DNA from: Aralia elata
Taxonomy: Eukaryota; Streptophyta; Magnoliopsida; Apiales; Araliaceae
Direction: 5' to 3'
Length of the DNA: 64,000 bases
NCBI GenBank assembly: GCA_034770075.1
Contig: JAVJAP010000351.1
Location: forward strand, 434,001 to 498,000
The notes beneath the pieces are model-generated. The model was given only the letters and a program-made list of their open reading frames with translations, had not been told where the DNA came from and did no database searches. Positions 43,242 to 55,178 of this stretch are shown here, piece by piece (position 1 is the stretch's first letter; the number at the start of each line of letters is the position of its first letter). Position numbers and translations under genes: made by a program.

Positions 43242-44220
43242 CATCATCTTAGACATATTGAAAGGGATGATTGCTAACCCTAGATTGGAGAGAGGTTCAA
43301 AGGCTTGAAACAAGGATTGGTCACGAAGGAATAACAACTTAGAAGGTCAAGAGGGAGTTCAGAATTGAATCACAACAATTTTATTCTTTTTCTCTTACTT
43401 TTTATTTTGTACATTCTGGACGATGTTAAACTTGTGGATGATGATTTTTAATTCTATGATGAACTAAGTTTTATTTTAAGATTACAACGGAACTTGATGA
43501 GTAGCTTTAATTAAATTGCTTCTGTGTTGATTATGATTGATTATAACTGGATTGTCTATTATATCTTATGCTTAATTATTTAATTGCTTGGCCAGTAATT
43601 AGCGTGGTAATTTATATGAAATTAGTAAATGAAGTATAGATTTAGACCTAAATATAATAGCATATGATTATGTCTTCTTCATGAGATGGAATTAGTAATT
43701 TGTGTATAGGATAGAAATATATCTATATGCCTTATGTAATCTGAAACAGAACCTGAGCATAAAATTCTACTTGATTCCAGTTCACATAGAAATATAGTGA
43801 GTTGATTAGCTAGTGTGTTCTTGCTAATTCTAATCTTGATTGGATTTAGGAAGATTTGTTTATAAGATCATCGGAAGGTGCTTATAGATACTGAGTTCTT
43901 GATTAACAATTCATTATAATTGGTGCAATTTAACAGAGAGTTTTGAAATTAAAGTGAATCATCAAGGGAAATTGTAATCTTAAGTCTTTGAATGTGAATC
44001 AATCTCGTGGTAGTTAGTGATTAGTTAATTTAGTTTAATTTAATTTTAAAAATTCATCAATTTGAGATACTTGTTTAATAAAATTAGTTTAATATAAAAT
44101 TAGTAGTTGATAGTTATTTTACACAATTATTTGTAGGATGATACCTTGCTTGCCACTATATTACTATTTGACCACGTATACTTGTGTGTTTTGGCTAGTA
44201 TAGAATTAGGCAAATAGGTT

Positions 44221-44241
44221 TTTGGCGTAGTCGCCAGGGAT
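44221..44241 (+). other. Athila-type primer-binding site
   Basis: TTTGGCGTAGTCGCCAGGGA, a diverged form of the tRNA-Asp type site used by Athila elements; TGG at 44223. Confidence 0.7.
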
Positions 44242-44336
44242 TTGTTTTAATAATCTGTCAATATTAATTTTAATTAAATTAATCTTAGTTAAACACTTTT
44301 CGTTTTTGTTTTACTTTAAGTACTATTGAATTGTGT

Positions 44337-45560
44337 ATGCAAACTAGATCCAAAGGTCAAGAACAGTTACTGTACGTAGACAAAATTGAAAGAAGTTTTT
44401 GACGGTTACGAAAGTCTTGCCAAAAAATACAAGATCAAAAGGAAATGGCTAACGAGGAACAAAAATCTCTACGACACTATGCAATACCGAAAGTGGATGA
44501 GATTAAGTTGAGCATTCAGAGGCCTGCAATCAATGCTAACACTTTCAAGATTAAACCGGGGACCATTCATATGATTTAGAACTCGGTGCAGTTTGGGGGA
44601 TTGGCTAACGATGATCTGAACAAACACTTGGTCAATTTCTTGGAGATTTGCGATACTTTTAAATACAACGGAGTCACGGAGGATGCAATTAGGCTCCGGT
44701 TGTTCCCTTTCACTCTTCGGGATAAGGCAAAAAGCTAGTTACACTCACTTCCACCGAGATCAATTACTACTTGGGATGATTTTGCATAGAAATTTCTAGC
44801 AAAGTTATTCCCACCTGCCCAAACTGCAAAGATGAGGAACGATATCGGTTCCTTCGTTCAATTTGATTCGGAGTCATTATATTAAGCTTGGGAAAGGTTC
44901 AAAGATATGTTGCGAAGATGCCCACACCATGGGCTTCCTAAGTGGTTACAAGTCCAGACGTTTTATAATAGCTTATCTAGTAATACGTGGACTAGTATTG
45001 ATGCAACAGCAGGAGGAGAATTGATGGCTAATAATTTAAATGATGCGTACAATTTATTAGGGACAATGGCAGCCAATAACTACCAGCGGCCTATTGCTAG
45101 GGTGACATAACCAAGGGCAATAGGGGTAATAGAGGTGGATGCAGTTACAGCATTGACGGCCCAGATTTCAGCTTTTATAAGGAAAATTGATGCTCTTGGG
45201 GGTCAAAATATTTAGAGTGTGGTGGTGATTTGTGAGTTGTGTGCTGGAGCCCATCCGAGTGATCAGTGTGCGATAAATGCAAAGTTAGTTCAGTTTGTGG
45301 GTAATTATAGTAGGCAGAAGAATAACAACTCAAATACCTATAATCTGGGATAGAGAAATCATCCTAACTTCTCATGGAGCAACAAGCAGGCTCAACATAA
45401 TGCTCCAAGGCAATCGTATCCGCCCGAATTCCAAAATCAGCATTAGTCTCAACCCAAAAAGCAATCAAACTTTGAGGAGTTGGTGGCTAAGTTCATGACA
45501 CAGGTGGATGTAAACTTGAAGAGTCAAGCAGCGTCTATTCACAACATTGAGAATCAGATG
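44337..45560 (+). pseudogene. gag: Athila gag, degenerate
   Basis: Starts at ATG 44337 (MQTRSKGQEQ). Despite several in-frame stops it reads the Athila gag domain: NSVQFGGLANDDLNKHLVNF, FPFTLRDKAKS, RSITTWDDFA, KFLAKLFPPAQTAKMRND and RRCPHHGLPKWLQVQTFYNS, then ELMANNLNDAYNLLGTMAAN near 45020-45080. Stops fall where the family has Gln, Trp or Glu (for example near 44577, 44737, 44788, 44883). After about 45110 the frame shifts and the linker region is poorly preserved. Not functional. Confidence 0.85.
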
Positions 45561-45660
45561 GCAATTAGCTAATGTGGCGAACAGACGACCTCAAGGAGCT
45601 TTGCCGAGAAATACTGAAGTTAATCTGAAGAGTGACAGAAAGGAGTAGTGTAAAGCTGTT

Positions 45661-46750
45661 ATGCTTCAGAGTGGCAGAGAGTTAAAGGAAACTAACGCAG
45701 ACAAGGAAGAAAATGTACCAACTGATTCGGATAGCGAAAAGGAAAATAGAGAGGAAAAGAAAGAAAAGGGTGAGGATCTAATAGGGAATTCGAAAGAAGA
45801 TAAACAAACTACAGTTGTTCCACCAGTACCATTCCCACAGCGGTTCCAAAAGTAGAAACTTGATAAGAAATTTTCCAAATTCCTAGAGGTGTTCAAGAAA
45901 TTGCAGATCAATATCCCATTCGCAGATGCATTGGAGCAAATGCCTAGCTATGCAAAATTTATGAAGGATATTTTATCAAGGAAGAAGAAGCTAGGTGATT
46001 TTGAGACAGTGGTCCTAACGGAGGAGTGCAATGCTATATTGTAAAAGAAGTTACTGCCCAAGCTTAAGGATCCGGGTAGCTTCACTATTCCATACACCAT
46101 TGGGAGCCAATTCTTCAACAGATGTTTATGTGATTTAGGGCGAGTATAAATTTGATGCCTTTATCGATCTACCAACAGTTGGGTTTAAAGGAAGCAGTTC
46201 CTACCAATGTGACGTTGTAGCTAGCAAATAGATCTCTGTCTTGTCCGAGGGGAATTGTGGAAGATGTGCTAGTCAAAGTTGATAAGTTTATTTTTCCAGC
46301 AGATTTTATTGTATTGGATTTTGAAGAGGACCGCGACATTCATATCATCCCGAGAAGACCATTCTTGGCTACAGAGAGGACTCTTATTGATGTACAAAAA
46401 GGTGAATTAACTATGCGAGTTCAAGACCAAAGAGTAACCTTCAACGTTTTCAAAGCAATGAAATTTCCTGAGGATGTGGAAGAAGTCTTTCATGTGGACA
46501 TAGTGGAGGAAGCACTGGATGATGAGCTGTTGGATATCCTTGGATCCGATCCTCTAGAAAGTTCTTTAGTGGTTAACACAGAGTCGGATGATCTGGATTT
46601 GTTAGAGTACATGCAAATCTTAGATGCATCACGGAGGGTGCACAAATTCAACTTTCCATTTGAGACTTTGGAATATTCTGGGAATTCGGTTGCACGTGTG
46701 AAATCATCATTGGAGGAACCCCCAACACTAGAGCTTAAACCATTACCCAA
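45661..46750 (+). pseudogene. Athila gag C-terminus and protease region, degenerate
   Basis: A charged linker (45661-45855), then LLPKLKDPGSFTIPYTIGS near 46046 leading into the protease. The active-site segment CDLG is broken by stops directly after it (about 46128-46160). From 46257 a 184-codon frame is well kept: EDVLVKVDKFIFPADFIVLD, HIIPRRPFLATERTLIDVQK. This part leads toward RT. Confidence 0.75.
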
Positions 46751-47916
46751 TCAGGTATGCCTATTTGTGCGATTCATCTACTTTACCTGTTATTATTTCT
46801 ACTACATTTAATGAATTTCAGGAAAGTAAGTTGTTACGAATTCTTTGAGAATACAAAATAGCTATTGGATGGACCATCGCGAATATCAAGGGAATCAATC
46901 CTTCATTTTGTATGTATAAGATTCTCTTGGAAGAGGATGCTAAACCAATCGTGGAACAACAGCAGAGATTGAACCTAATAATGAAATAGGTGGTAAAGAA
47001 GGAGATAATCAAGTGGCTCGATGCAGGAATTATCTACCCAATTTTTGATAGTTCGTAAGTGAGCCCGGTACAGTGTCTTCCTAAGAAAGGTGACATGACG
47101 GTAGTGTCCAACGAAAATAATGAGTTGATCCCAACAAGGACAGTGACAGGATGGCAAGTGTGCATGGATTACGGAAAACTCAACAAAGCAACTCGCAAGG
47201 ACCACTTCTCTCTACCGTTCATTGACCAGATGTTAGATCGCTTAGCGGGCCATGAATACTATTGTCTTTTGGATGGTTATTCGGGGTATAATTTGATTGT
47301 TATTACTCCAGAAGATCAAGAAAAGACTACTTTCACCTACTCGTACGGGACTTTCACGTTTAGAAGAATGTCTTTTAGATTATGTAATACACCAACGACT
47401 TTTCAAAGGGGTATGATGGCAATTTTTTTGAATTTGGTGGAGCATAACGTAGAGTTGTTCATGGATTATTTTTTAGTGTTCGAAGACTTCTTCGATTTAT
47501 AATTGGAGAATCTGGTTCTAGTGTTGAAAAGGTGCGTGGAGACCAACTTAGTGCTAAATCGGATTGGGCATGAGTACTATTATCTGGTTCTAGTGATCTT
47601 ATAGAGCATAAAATGTCGGCAAAAGGAATAGAGGTAGACAAGGCCAAGATAGAGATAATTGAAAATCTTCCACCTCCGTCATCAATAAAGGGGATTCGAA
47701 GCTTCCTCGACCATATAGGTTTTTACAGGAGGTTCATCAAAGATTTTTCTAAGATCACGAAGCCACTTTGTAATTTGTTGGAGAAGGATGTATCGTTCAA
47801 GTTCGATGAGGCATGCCAAGGAGCATTCGAAGTGCTAAAGAAGAAGTCGATTACTGCTCCAGTTATTGTTGCATCGGATTGGGCATTACCATTTGAGCTT
47901 ATGTGTGATGCGAGTG
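46751..47916 (+). pseudogene. pol: Athila reverse transcriptase and start of RNase H
   Basis: 46830-47058 holds the RT start with stops; 47059-47502 is open and shows WQVCMDYGKLNKATRKDHFS, YYCLLDGYSGYNLI and the catalytic region VELFMDYFLVF, where the second catalytic Asp is Tyr. After a scrambled stretch near 47510-47612, 47613-47916 has KGIRSFLDHIGFYRRFIKDF and ends in the first RNase H segment ELMCDAS. There the LTR of copia element E begins, so the rest is displaced or lost. Inactive. Confidence 0.85.
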
Positions 47917-48930
47917 TGTTGACTTTGTCATATTCTAAACCTAATGTTTTGATGATGATTTGTTCGTTGGTACTAAATTGTTTATTGTGAATTTCAGGAA
48001 ATTATCTCAAGAATTGTTTGATGGATTATTCAAGAAGATTGAAGATTATTTGAGTCCTAAGAATTTTTAATGTAAGGTCATTGTAAATATATGATTTTTC
48101 AATTCAAGGCTCTAGGACATTTACATGCATATTTTATACATGCACAGGTGAATTAATTTGTGCATCTCGATTTGATTGTCTTCATATTAACAATATTTAA
48201 GATATATCAGTTGGATATGGGCCATAGTTATTAATTGTAATAAGGAAACGTGTGGCAGTAGAATCCTTGGAAATCTAATATATATCTTGGCTGTAGCCTT
48301 AGAAAAAGGGATAAACTATGACAGGATATTTTTTAAAGTGTAATCATTATCTCTTTGACTCGGTATGGCTACAATACTTATTCATAAGCCGGATATTTTG
48401 ATCAGTTGAAAGGTTTATTTCCGGATATCTTGCTAACATGTGGTAACTTGATAAGGTTTGTTTGTAACGTTAGTATGATAAACTGAGATCTTTTTGCAAC
48501 GGTAGGATATATATGTTCTGCAACGGAAATATTTTCTGTAAGGCTATAAATTGCTTGAAGATATCTGTTGCTGTGATAATATAATTATAATTATAATTTC
48601 AGCATACTTCCGTGGGCTTTAAATCGGTAATATCCTTCAAATTATTAATTGATCATTGCATACATTAGTTGAGCCTTGCATTGTTAAATTATTTATTTGC
48701 TTTGATCATTAGACCTCTATTTTTGTAATTCTTTATTTATTGTGTATTTAGACTAAGGGATTGTCTAAAAGAATTTAATCCAAACATGGATTGAGAATTA
48801 TTTACAAACAGGTTTAAGGAAGCATAGGTGCTTAAGGAGTGCATAGGTGCACATGGAGCAAAAGTGCTCAAGGGAATTTAAGAATTCAATTAACCTGTTT
48901 TGTAAAAGATGTCACTTTGTAATTGAAAGA

Positions 48931-48940
48931 TATATATAAA
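48931..48940 (+). promoter_or_regulatory. TATA-like box in LTR E
   Basis: GATATATATAAAGTGAG, about 360 bases before the LTR end. Confidence 0.5.
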
Positions 48941-49127
48941 GTGAGTCTCCAGTACTAGTTGGTATTGGACGTGGACTAGGTTATTATTATAGAGGGTAAT
49001 AGCTCAACCATGTAAAAAATCCTGGTGTTCATTTATTGCTTGCATTATTTTGTCATTATTTCATAAGAAAATTATTTATTGGAATTGATAACTAAAACTG
49101 CATAGTTCATTAAAGTGTGATTTTTAT

Positions 49128-49212
49128 CTAGTAAGCTAAATACATTAATCCAGTAAGCTGAGTACATTAATCTAGTAAGCTGAATACGTTAATCTGGTAA
49201 GCTGAATTAGTC
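49128..49212 (+). repeat. 22-bp tandem repeat near the end of LTR E
   Basis: Four copies of (T/C)(A/C/T/G)GTAAGCTGA(A/G)TACATTAATC; the last is partial. Confidence 0.85.
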
Positions 49213-49298
49213 TGTTTAACATAAAATTTAAAAAATTGGTCATAGTTTGTTCTCACACTTATTCAATCCCCTTCTAAGTGTGCCTATTTAAATTTTAC

Positions 49299-49313
49299 TT
49301 GGTATCAGAGCTT
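49299..49313 (+). other. primer-binding site of copia E
   Basis: TTGGTATCAGAGCTT, complementary to the initiator-Met tRNA end as in most plant copia elements. Confidence 0.85.
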
Positions 49314-49363
49314 GGCTCTACTTATCTTGGTCTTAAAGGTGACTTGTAGGGAAAGATTCTAAT

Positions 49364-50505
49364 ATGGCACAATTCGGGAACAACAATCAAGAAGGTCAAT
49401 CAACCAATAGACCTCCACTGCTATATGGAATAGAAAATTACAAATTTTGGAAATTCTGAATGATGATCTACCTTAAAAGGGATCCTTGGGAATGGTGGGT
49501 CGTGGAGAACGGACCGGTTATACCAAGAAAAGATGATGGTATTCCAAAGACCTTGCTAGAGATGGACTCAACTGAAACTTTCATGGTTTCCTATGATTCA
49601 AGGGCTATGGATACATTACTCAGTGGCATGGTACAATCAGAGATAGATAAAGTCTCCTCATGCAATACAGCTAAAGAAATTTGGGACACTCTAGTAGTAA
49701 GCCATAAAGGGACATCCAAGGTGCGAGAAGTCAAACTTAGCATGCTCATGCATGACTATGAAATGTTTAAACTCGAGAAAGACGAAACCATAAAGATGGC
49801 ACAAGAAAGGTTTCTAGTTCTTCTAAATTCATTGAAGCTACTCGACAAATCTATTCCATAAAGTGAGATTAACCGTAAGTTACTTCGGGCAATGCCCAAA
49901 AGGTTTGCTTCTAAGATTACTACTCTTCAAGATTCTTCTACTATTTCTACTATGGACACTCTAACACTTTTTGGTGAACTTGAGGAATATGAACATCAGT
50001 TAAAAAGATATGATGATGAGGAAGAAACTCCTCGAAGAAAGGTTTTATCTCTTAATGCAGGAAATGAAGAAGATCTTGATGATGACTCGGATGAAGAAAT
50101 AGCAATAATGTCAAGAAGACTCAAAGGTCTATTACAAAGAAAGAGCAAGAGGAAGAACAACTTCAATCCTAGTAAGATCAAAGGAAAGCAAACCGATGAG
50201 AATTGTTTTGAATGCGGACGTCCAGGTCACTTCAAGAAAGACTGTTTTCAACTAAAGAACAAGGGAAAACCAAGCTACAAAGATAACAAAAGAAACAAAG
50301 CCCTTGTTACATGGAGTGATAATGAAGAATCCGAAGTCAAGATAGACGCCAATGATTAAATAGCTCAAGTATGCTTCATGGGAAAAGAAAGTGAATCAAA
50401 TGAGGTATCTATTTATGAGTTTAATTCTTTGAAACAAAAAAATTTGAGATTAAAAGAAAAGAATGCATATTTGAAAAGATTTAGTAAAAAATTTAATGTG
50501 TGAAG
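49364..50505 (+). pseudogene. gag: copia E gag, N-terminal and middle parts
   Basis: ATG at 49364, an early TGA near 49457 (Arg place), then an open stretch to a TAA near 49860 (Gln or Lys place), then 49892-50359 open. Features: the UBN2-type gag domain (MIYLKRDPWEWW, EIWDTLVVSHKG, LSMLMHDYEMFKL), an acidic segment DDDSDEE and a complete zinc knuckle CFECGRPGHFKKDC near 50203-50244. The frame is then cut at 50506 by element D; it resumes at 61426, where EVDSLVDEKK continues the same coding sequence. Confidence 0.85.
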
Positions 50506-51527
50506 TGTTAGGTTTGTATATAACGCAATCATGCAATCAAATTACATAAATAGGGCGGAAGCGTGATAAAACGAATTTTAAAAATTTTAATACAAACCAT
50601 CACCATGATCTATCCTTGTGTTCAATTATCAATTAAACGAAAGAGAAAGAGAGTAAGAATTTATACCCTCGTAGATCAAAGCTTACTCGGGTACAAGTTC
50701 AACTCCTAGTTCTTTGTGTTCTCCTCGAATTTCACCGATGAGATTCCTTCCTTTGATCAACGTTAGGGACCTGTGATGCCCCCAAATCCGGGTTACCTTA
50801 TCCACGAATTCAGTACATCATTGTGCCACTCATACATCAATCTAACAACAACTTATTGCGGAATAATAAAATATTTACATTAATATAATATAAATATTGT
50901 CGTCCCAAGCCTCGAAACCATAACTAAAACATGATCTTACTACATGAAAGTAATTACAAGATTATTAAAACATGTTCCCATCTAATCTCAGGTACGAAGA
51001 CCTTAATTAATACATCATTTAATAATCATTACAAATTTAATATTACTCCTGTTGTATATATAACAGTCCATATCAATACAAGCATTAACAATTATTACCT
51101 CAAACTCTCCTCAATCTCAGGTTTCGTAACATTTAACTAAAACACTTATGATCAAGGTTGAACAAATACCATTGATCACTTACAAAGTCTCCTATGTGAA
51201 CGCAAGGTTCGGATTCTGACTTTAGTCAATCCCCGAATATATGCAAAGTTACCCAACAACTATACATTCGTTATAGAAATGTCCTTTATACATTATCGTC
51301 ATCCTTGTAGTTTACTCTAACAAGTAACTAACATAATCACCTCATAAATACTATAATGGATAACCTTCATCTTTAACTCAAGGTTTGCATATTCAAATTC
51401 ACGTACATCATACACTGTCATCACATTTAAATAATTACAATAAAGAAATATTTGGCAACCTTCTCGAATCCCTGTGCCTCTATTCCTTATCATCACGATA
51501 TCAAGATAATTGCATTGCATCGTAAAT

Positions 51528-51558
51528 CTGCAAAAGTTTTATTTTTGCAAGAATGAGC
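51528..51558 (-). promoter_or_regulatory. acceptor-like site with conserved motif in LTR F
   Basis: Minus-strand GCTCATTCTTGCA followed by AAAATAAAACTTTTGCAG. It matches the arrangement in LTRs A, B and C. Confidence 0.45.
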
Positions 51559-52794
51559 ACGACGGCTCAGCAAGAACTAACAGTTTTCACATTTCATGCT
51601 TCACGTAACACATAAGTTTTGCATTTATCCATGCATCATGATTCTCATACTATGCATCTTACTCATGCATTATAAATCTTATGCAGTTCATCTATATATA
51701 TACATCATGTATCTTATAGCACACTTCATGCATCTCACATTGTATGTTCACAATAGTTCAAGTTCCACATAGAACAATATAGTCACATAATTGCACATTG
51801 TGCACACTTTAATCATGCTCGCATATAATCCACATAATAAGGAAAGATTTAGTAATCAAGTCATGTACATCAATACATTTAAATAAGTTAACAAGTTACT
51901 GAAAGAACTTGCCTTTAAGCGTTACTTGCCAAATTATGATGGTTCGTCCTTCAAATATCCTACACAATTTATTTAACAATAAAACATCAATTAGCCACTA
52001 AAAAGGCTTCACATAATGGTTTACAAGATAACAACTCTTATCTCATATTGTTCGCGCATTATAGATAATTAACACGATTAACTCCAAAACGTTACTCGGC
52101 GTCGCGTCGTTTGAAAACGTTACGACCCTTACCATTATCAATACTTATTGGTTACATTAACCTCATCCTCATCCCATATCTTATAATGTTCATTTCATTA
52201 GAATCGAAACACTATTTAAGTTCTTTAACACTTTAAGCGGCGTTTCGACGTTTACACGTCACACACCTAAATCGTCTCGTTAGAATATGCTTAACATGCT
52301 CATACATTGGGTTATAACACTCTATCATGTTTCATTATTATTAGAAACAAAATATTAAACAAGGTTATACACACTTGTTACGGCGTTACGACATTTGCAC
52401 GTCCGTACGCCACACTTGTCTATTCGAACGCCCAACTAACACGCGATTGCGTACGCTTGGCACGCCCATTCGAATTGTCTAATACTCAATGGTTAACACT
52501 AAGTATCATTATAAATCATAAATATCATGTTATGAAAGTTATAACATCACTTTACATTATCGGGAGCATTACATGTGCTTACGCGCATGCCCGACACCCT
52601 CCGATTGCCCCCAATTACACATCAGTCCTATAAATGGCCAATTTCGACCATGCTACAGACCTCAAATTGAAAAACTTAAAGAACAAAAGTTGTAGGTCTA
52701 CTCGTTCTCTTTCCGAATCATCTTGAATCACCTCAATCCGAGTTCGTATGAGAAAGTTATGCCCATTTTAGTAAAGGGCGTCAAAACTAACTTT

Positions 52795-52860
52795 TACCAC
52801 CTGAGGCCTAAAGCCCCGGCGTCCAAACTAGGCTTAATACCAAAGCCCCGGCTTTGGTAT
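52795..52860. repeat. AAGCCCCGGC palindrome pair in LTR F
   Basis: AAAGCCCCGGCGTCC and ACCAAAGCCCCGGCTTTGGT; the second is a perfect inverted repeat of ACCAAAGCC and GGCTTTGGT around CC. Confidence 0.85.
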
Positions 52861-54880
52861 GCAGGAAAGTATGGTTCTCACTTGCCCAGCTTCGCGATTT
52901 CGACCCTCCTTCACTCCAATCCTCATAACTCCTTCTATACACGTTCAAATTGGTCCATTCCGGACTCTATAGACTCCTAAGACATAGGGCTACAACATAT
53001 CAAAAATTTAGAGCTATCCATTAACATTAACATGTTCAAATCCTTGACCAAAGTATCAAATCACGTTTTATTTCTGTGTTCTTGGTGTTCTTGGTGTTCT
53101 TCACTAAAATCGTCACCAAATCTTCGTTTTAACACCTTTTTACTCCATTCCAACTGGGTTAAACTCGTAATTCATGGAAGTACAACATCATAACAACAAA
53201 CAAATTATACAAACATAAAATCAAAGCCACAAGTCCTCTAAAATTCGTCTGAATGGTCCATTTGTCCAAAAATGTCCAAAGTTCATCCTTTAAGCCAAGG
53301 TTCAGATTTTTCTTTGTTCTTGTTCCACTTTGAGCTTATTAATAGCTTACAAGATGTCTTGGCAATAATAAAAATCAACCACAACCAACAATTACAACAA
53401 CAATTGCAATAAATGCTCAAACCCAACGGTTTGAGCTCAAGAACACATAGAACTCGAAAATTTAATCAAACTCAAATGGAATTGATTTGTTGGTTGATTG
53501 TTTACCTTGTAAATCCCTTCTAGGTGATAAGAAATTGTTAGGTTCGATTGGATTGAGTTCCTCCTCTCTTCTTTCGCTTACTATGCTTCTTGTTCTTCTG
53601 TGTTCTTCTTCCTCTTCTTTCCTTGTTCTTCTATTTCTTCCTTGTTCTTCTGATTCTTCTTCTCTAATTGCAGCACTCTCACCCTCAACCTCTCTCTATA
53701 TTTTTCCAGCAATTTCAAAATGGAATACTAGAGGAAAGAAGGCTGACAATGGATATGGAGGAGTGAAGAGAGTTGGTGGCTTTGGGTGAATGAGATGGGG
53801 TGGCTCAAGAAAGTTCAATAATTTGGGGAATTAGGGCATTGAGCCTCACAAATAGCAACAAGCTGCCGCCTAACTCTACTCCTTGCATTTGATTGGTCCA
53901 AAATGAGGGATTGGTTCCCTCTTGGAGTGACAAGCCAAAATAAATACCCAAATACACCAAAATTATATCCGAAAACTCCCACTTTTGTACCAAAACTGGT
54001 AAATAACTTTACCCAAAATTAAAATAGGTACTCCCATAAATATTGGGATGGGTAAAAATAATTATTATGAAATTTGTCCAAATATTCGGAACACCCATAT
54101 TATACATTTCGGATACGGATAAAATCACGTATCAGCTCAAATAAAATTTCCGACGCTTGGAAAAATTATTCGTGCGCATACACGTATTTATGAAATTTAT
54201 TAAAATCAAAAAAGTAACAAAAATATTATGGCGTGAATAGTGCATCGGGAAACGTGCCCCGTGAATAGTGATTTAGCGATATTTCGCAAAATCAATTGTT
54301 CACTCCTACGGTTCAACAACGCATAAGAATTCATATATTGACATCATCCAGGTTATATAATAACCTTAAACACGTCACATAAAAATAATATTTTAATATA
54401 TTTGATAATATTAATAAACCCAAGTTACAAGGGTATTCACGATCCCCGATCGCTGCTCTTCACGATTAACTCTCCATAATCATATACATCAACGTAAATA
54501 TATCTCACCCCTATTTTGGGTTAACATCTTTACAAGAAATAACTCGTTCAATAATATTATCCTTCAACTATTTATTTAATCCAATAAATAGTATTCTAGC
54601 GATATTTCTCGAAACCACCAAATTAGCTTATACGAAACCTTCCATACTTACTAATCATTGCCTACACATAATCTAAGTTATAATATAACCTTTAAACGCT
54701 TAACACATAATATTATTAATAAAAGTCTATTTTATTCAATAATATTCATAAACTCGAATTACCAAGTTACCCACGATTCGTGATCGTTACAATAATTAAC
54801 TATTAACTCATTCATTCTGAATCTATGTATATATTTCACATTTATATATACATATTAAGCTCACCAAATAAATCACATAA

Positions 54881-54913
<33 letters not shown>

Positions 54914-55170
54914 ACACATATATATTCAAACTCGACACGTCTCATAATAAGAATTATTCTATATTAAATTCTTATTATAATTATTCTCGAAAATCTGGGT
55001 TGTCACAGGACCCAAGTGTTTGGCCTCTAGAGGTGATCCACCAAGGAAGAATAAGTATTCAAGAAGTTGGGTATTGGCAAAACCCTAGTTTCTATCTCTA
55101 TAGAAATTGCAAGTACTCTCCATAATCTCATGCAAGAGTGTGTAACCCCAATCTATGATAAGACTCCTCT

Positions 55171-55178
55171 TATTTATA
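55171..55178 (-). promoter_or_regulatory. TATA-like box in the 3' LTR of D
   Basis: Minus-strand CTATAAATAAGAGGAGTC; the same site lies at 60029-60036 in the 5' LTR and in relic LTR G near 9143-9160. Confidence 0.5.

Larger units (their letters stand above)
42826..44212 (+). mobile_element. 5' LTR of a degenerate Athila element
   Basis: About 1.39 kb from TGAGTTTTATACC to about TTAGGCA. The end is set by the Athila-type primer-binding site that follows. It has a TATA-like GTATAAATA at 43233-43241 and four copies of a GCGGCAGCGCCA-type word at 43003-43140. No partner LTR is in the window. Confidence 0.65.
47917..49298 (+). mobile_element. 5' LTR of copia element E
   Basis: About 1.38 kb, from TGTTGACTTTGTC inside the Athila RNase H to ATTTAAATTTTAC just before the primer-binding site. 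TATA-like box at 48931-48940. The U5-side end carries a 22-bp repeat and CTTCTAAGTGTG, a common copia LTR ending. Five bases before it are GAGTG; no matching copy was found, because the 3' end of E is not in the window or is lost. Confidence 0.75.
50772..55007 (-). mobile_element. solo LTR F, 4236 bp, chromovirus type
   Basis: TGTGATGCCCCC to GGGTTGTCACA, flanked by GGACC at 50767-50771 and 55008-55012. No primer-binding site, polypurine tract or coding region, so a solo LTR. On the minus strand it begins TGTGACAACCCAGATTTTC (like B) and ends CCGGATTTGGGGGCATCACA (like A). Donor-like CAAG|GTAAACAATC at 53505, acceptor-like CTTTTGCAG at 51528 preceded by GCTCATTCTTGCA. A GC-containing palindrome pair is at 52795-52860, a TA microsatellite near 54873-54913 and pyrimidine-rich tracts at 53570-53660. 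Confidence 0.85.
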
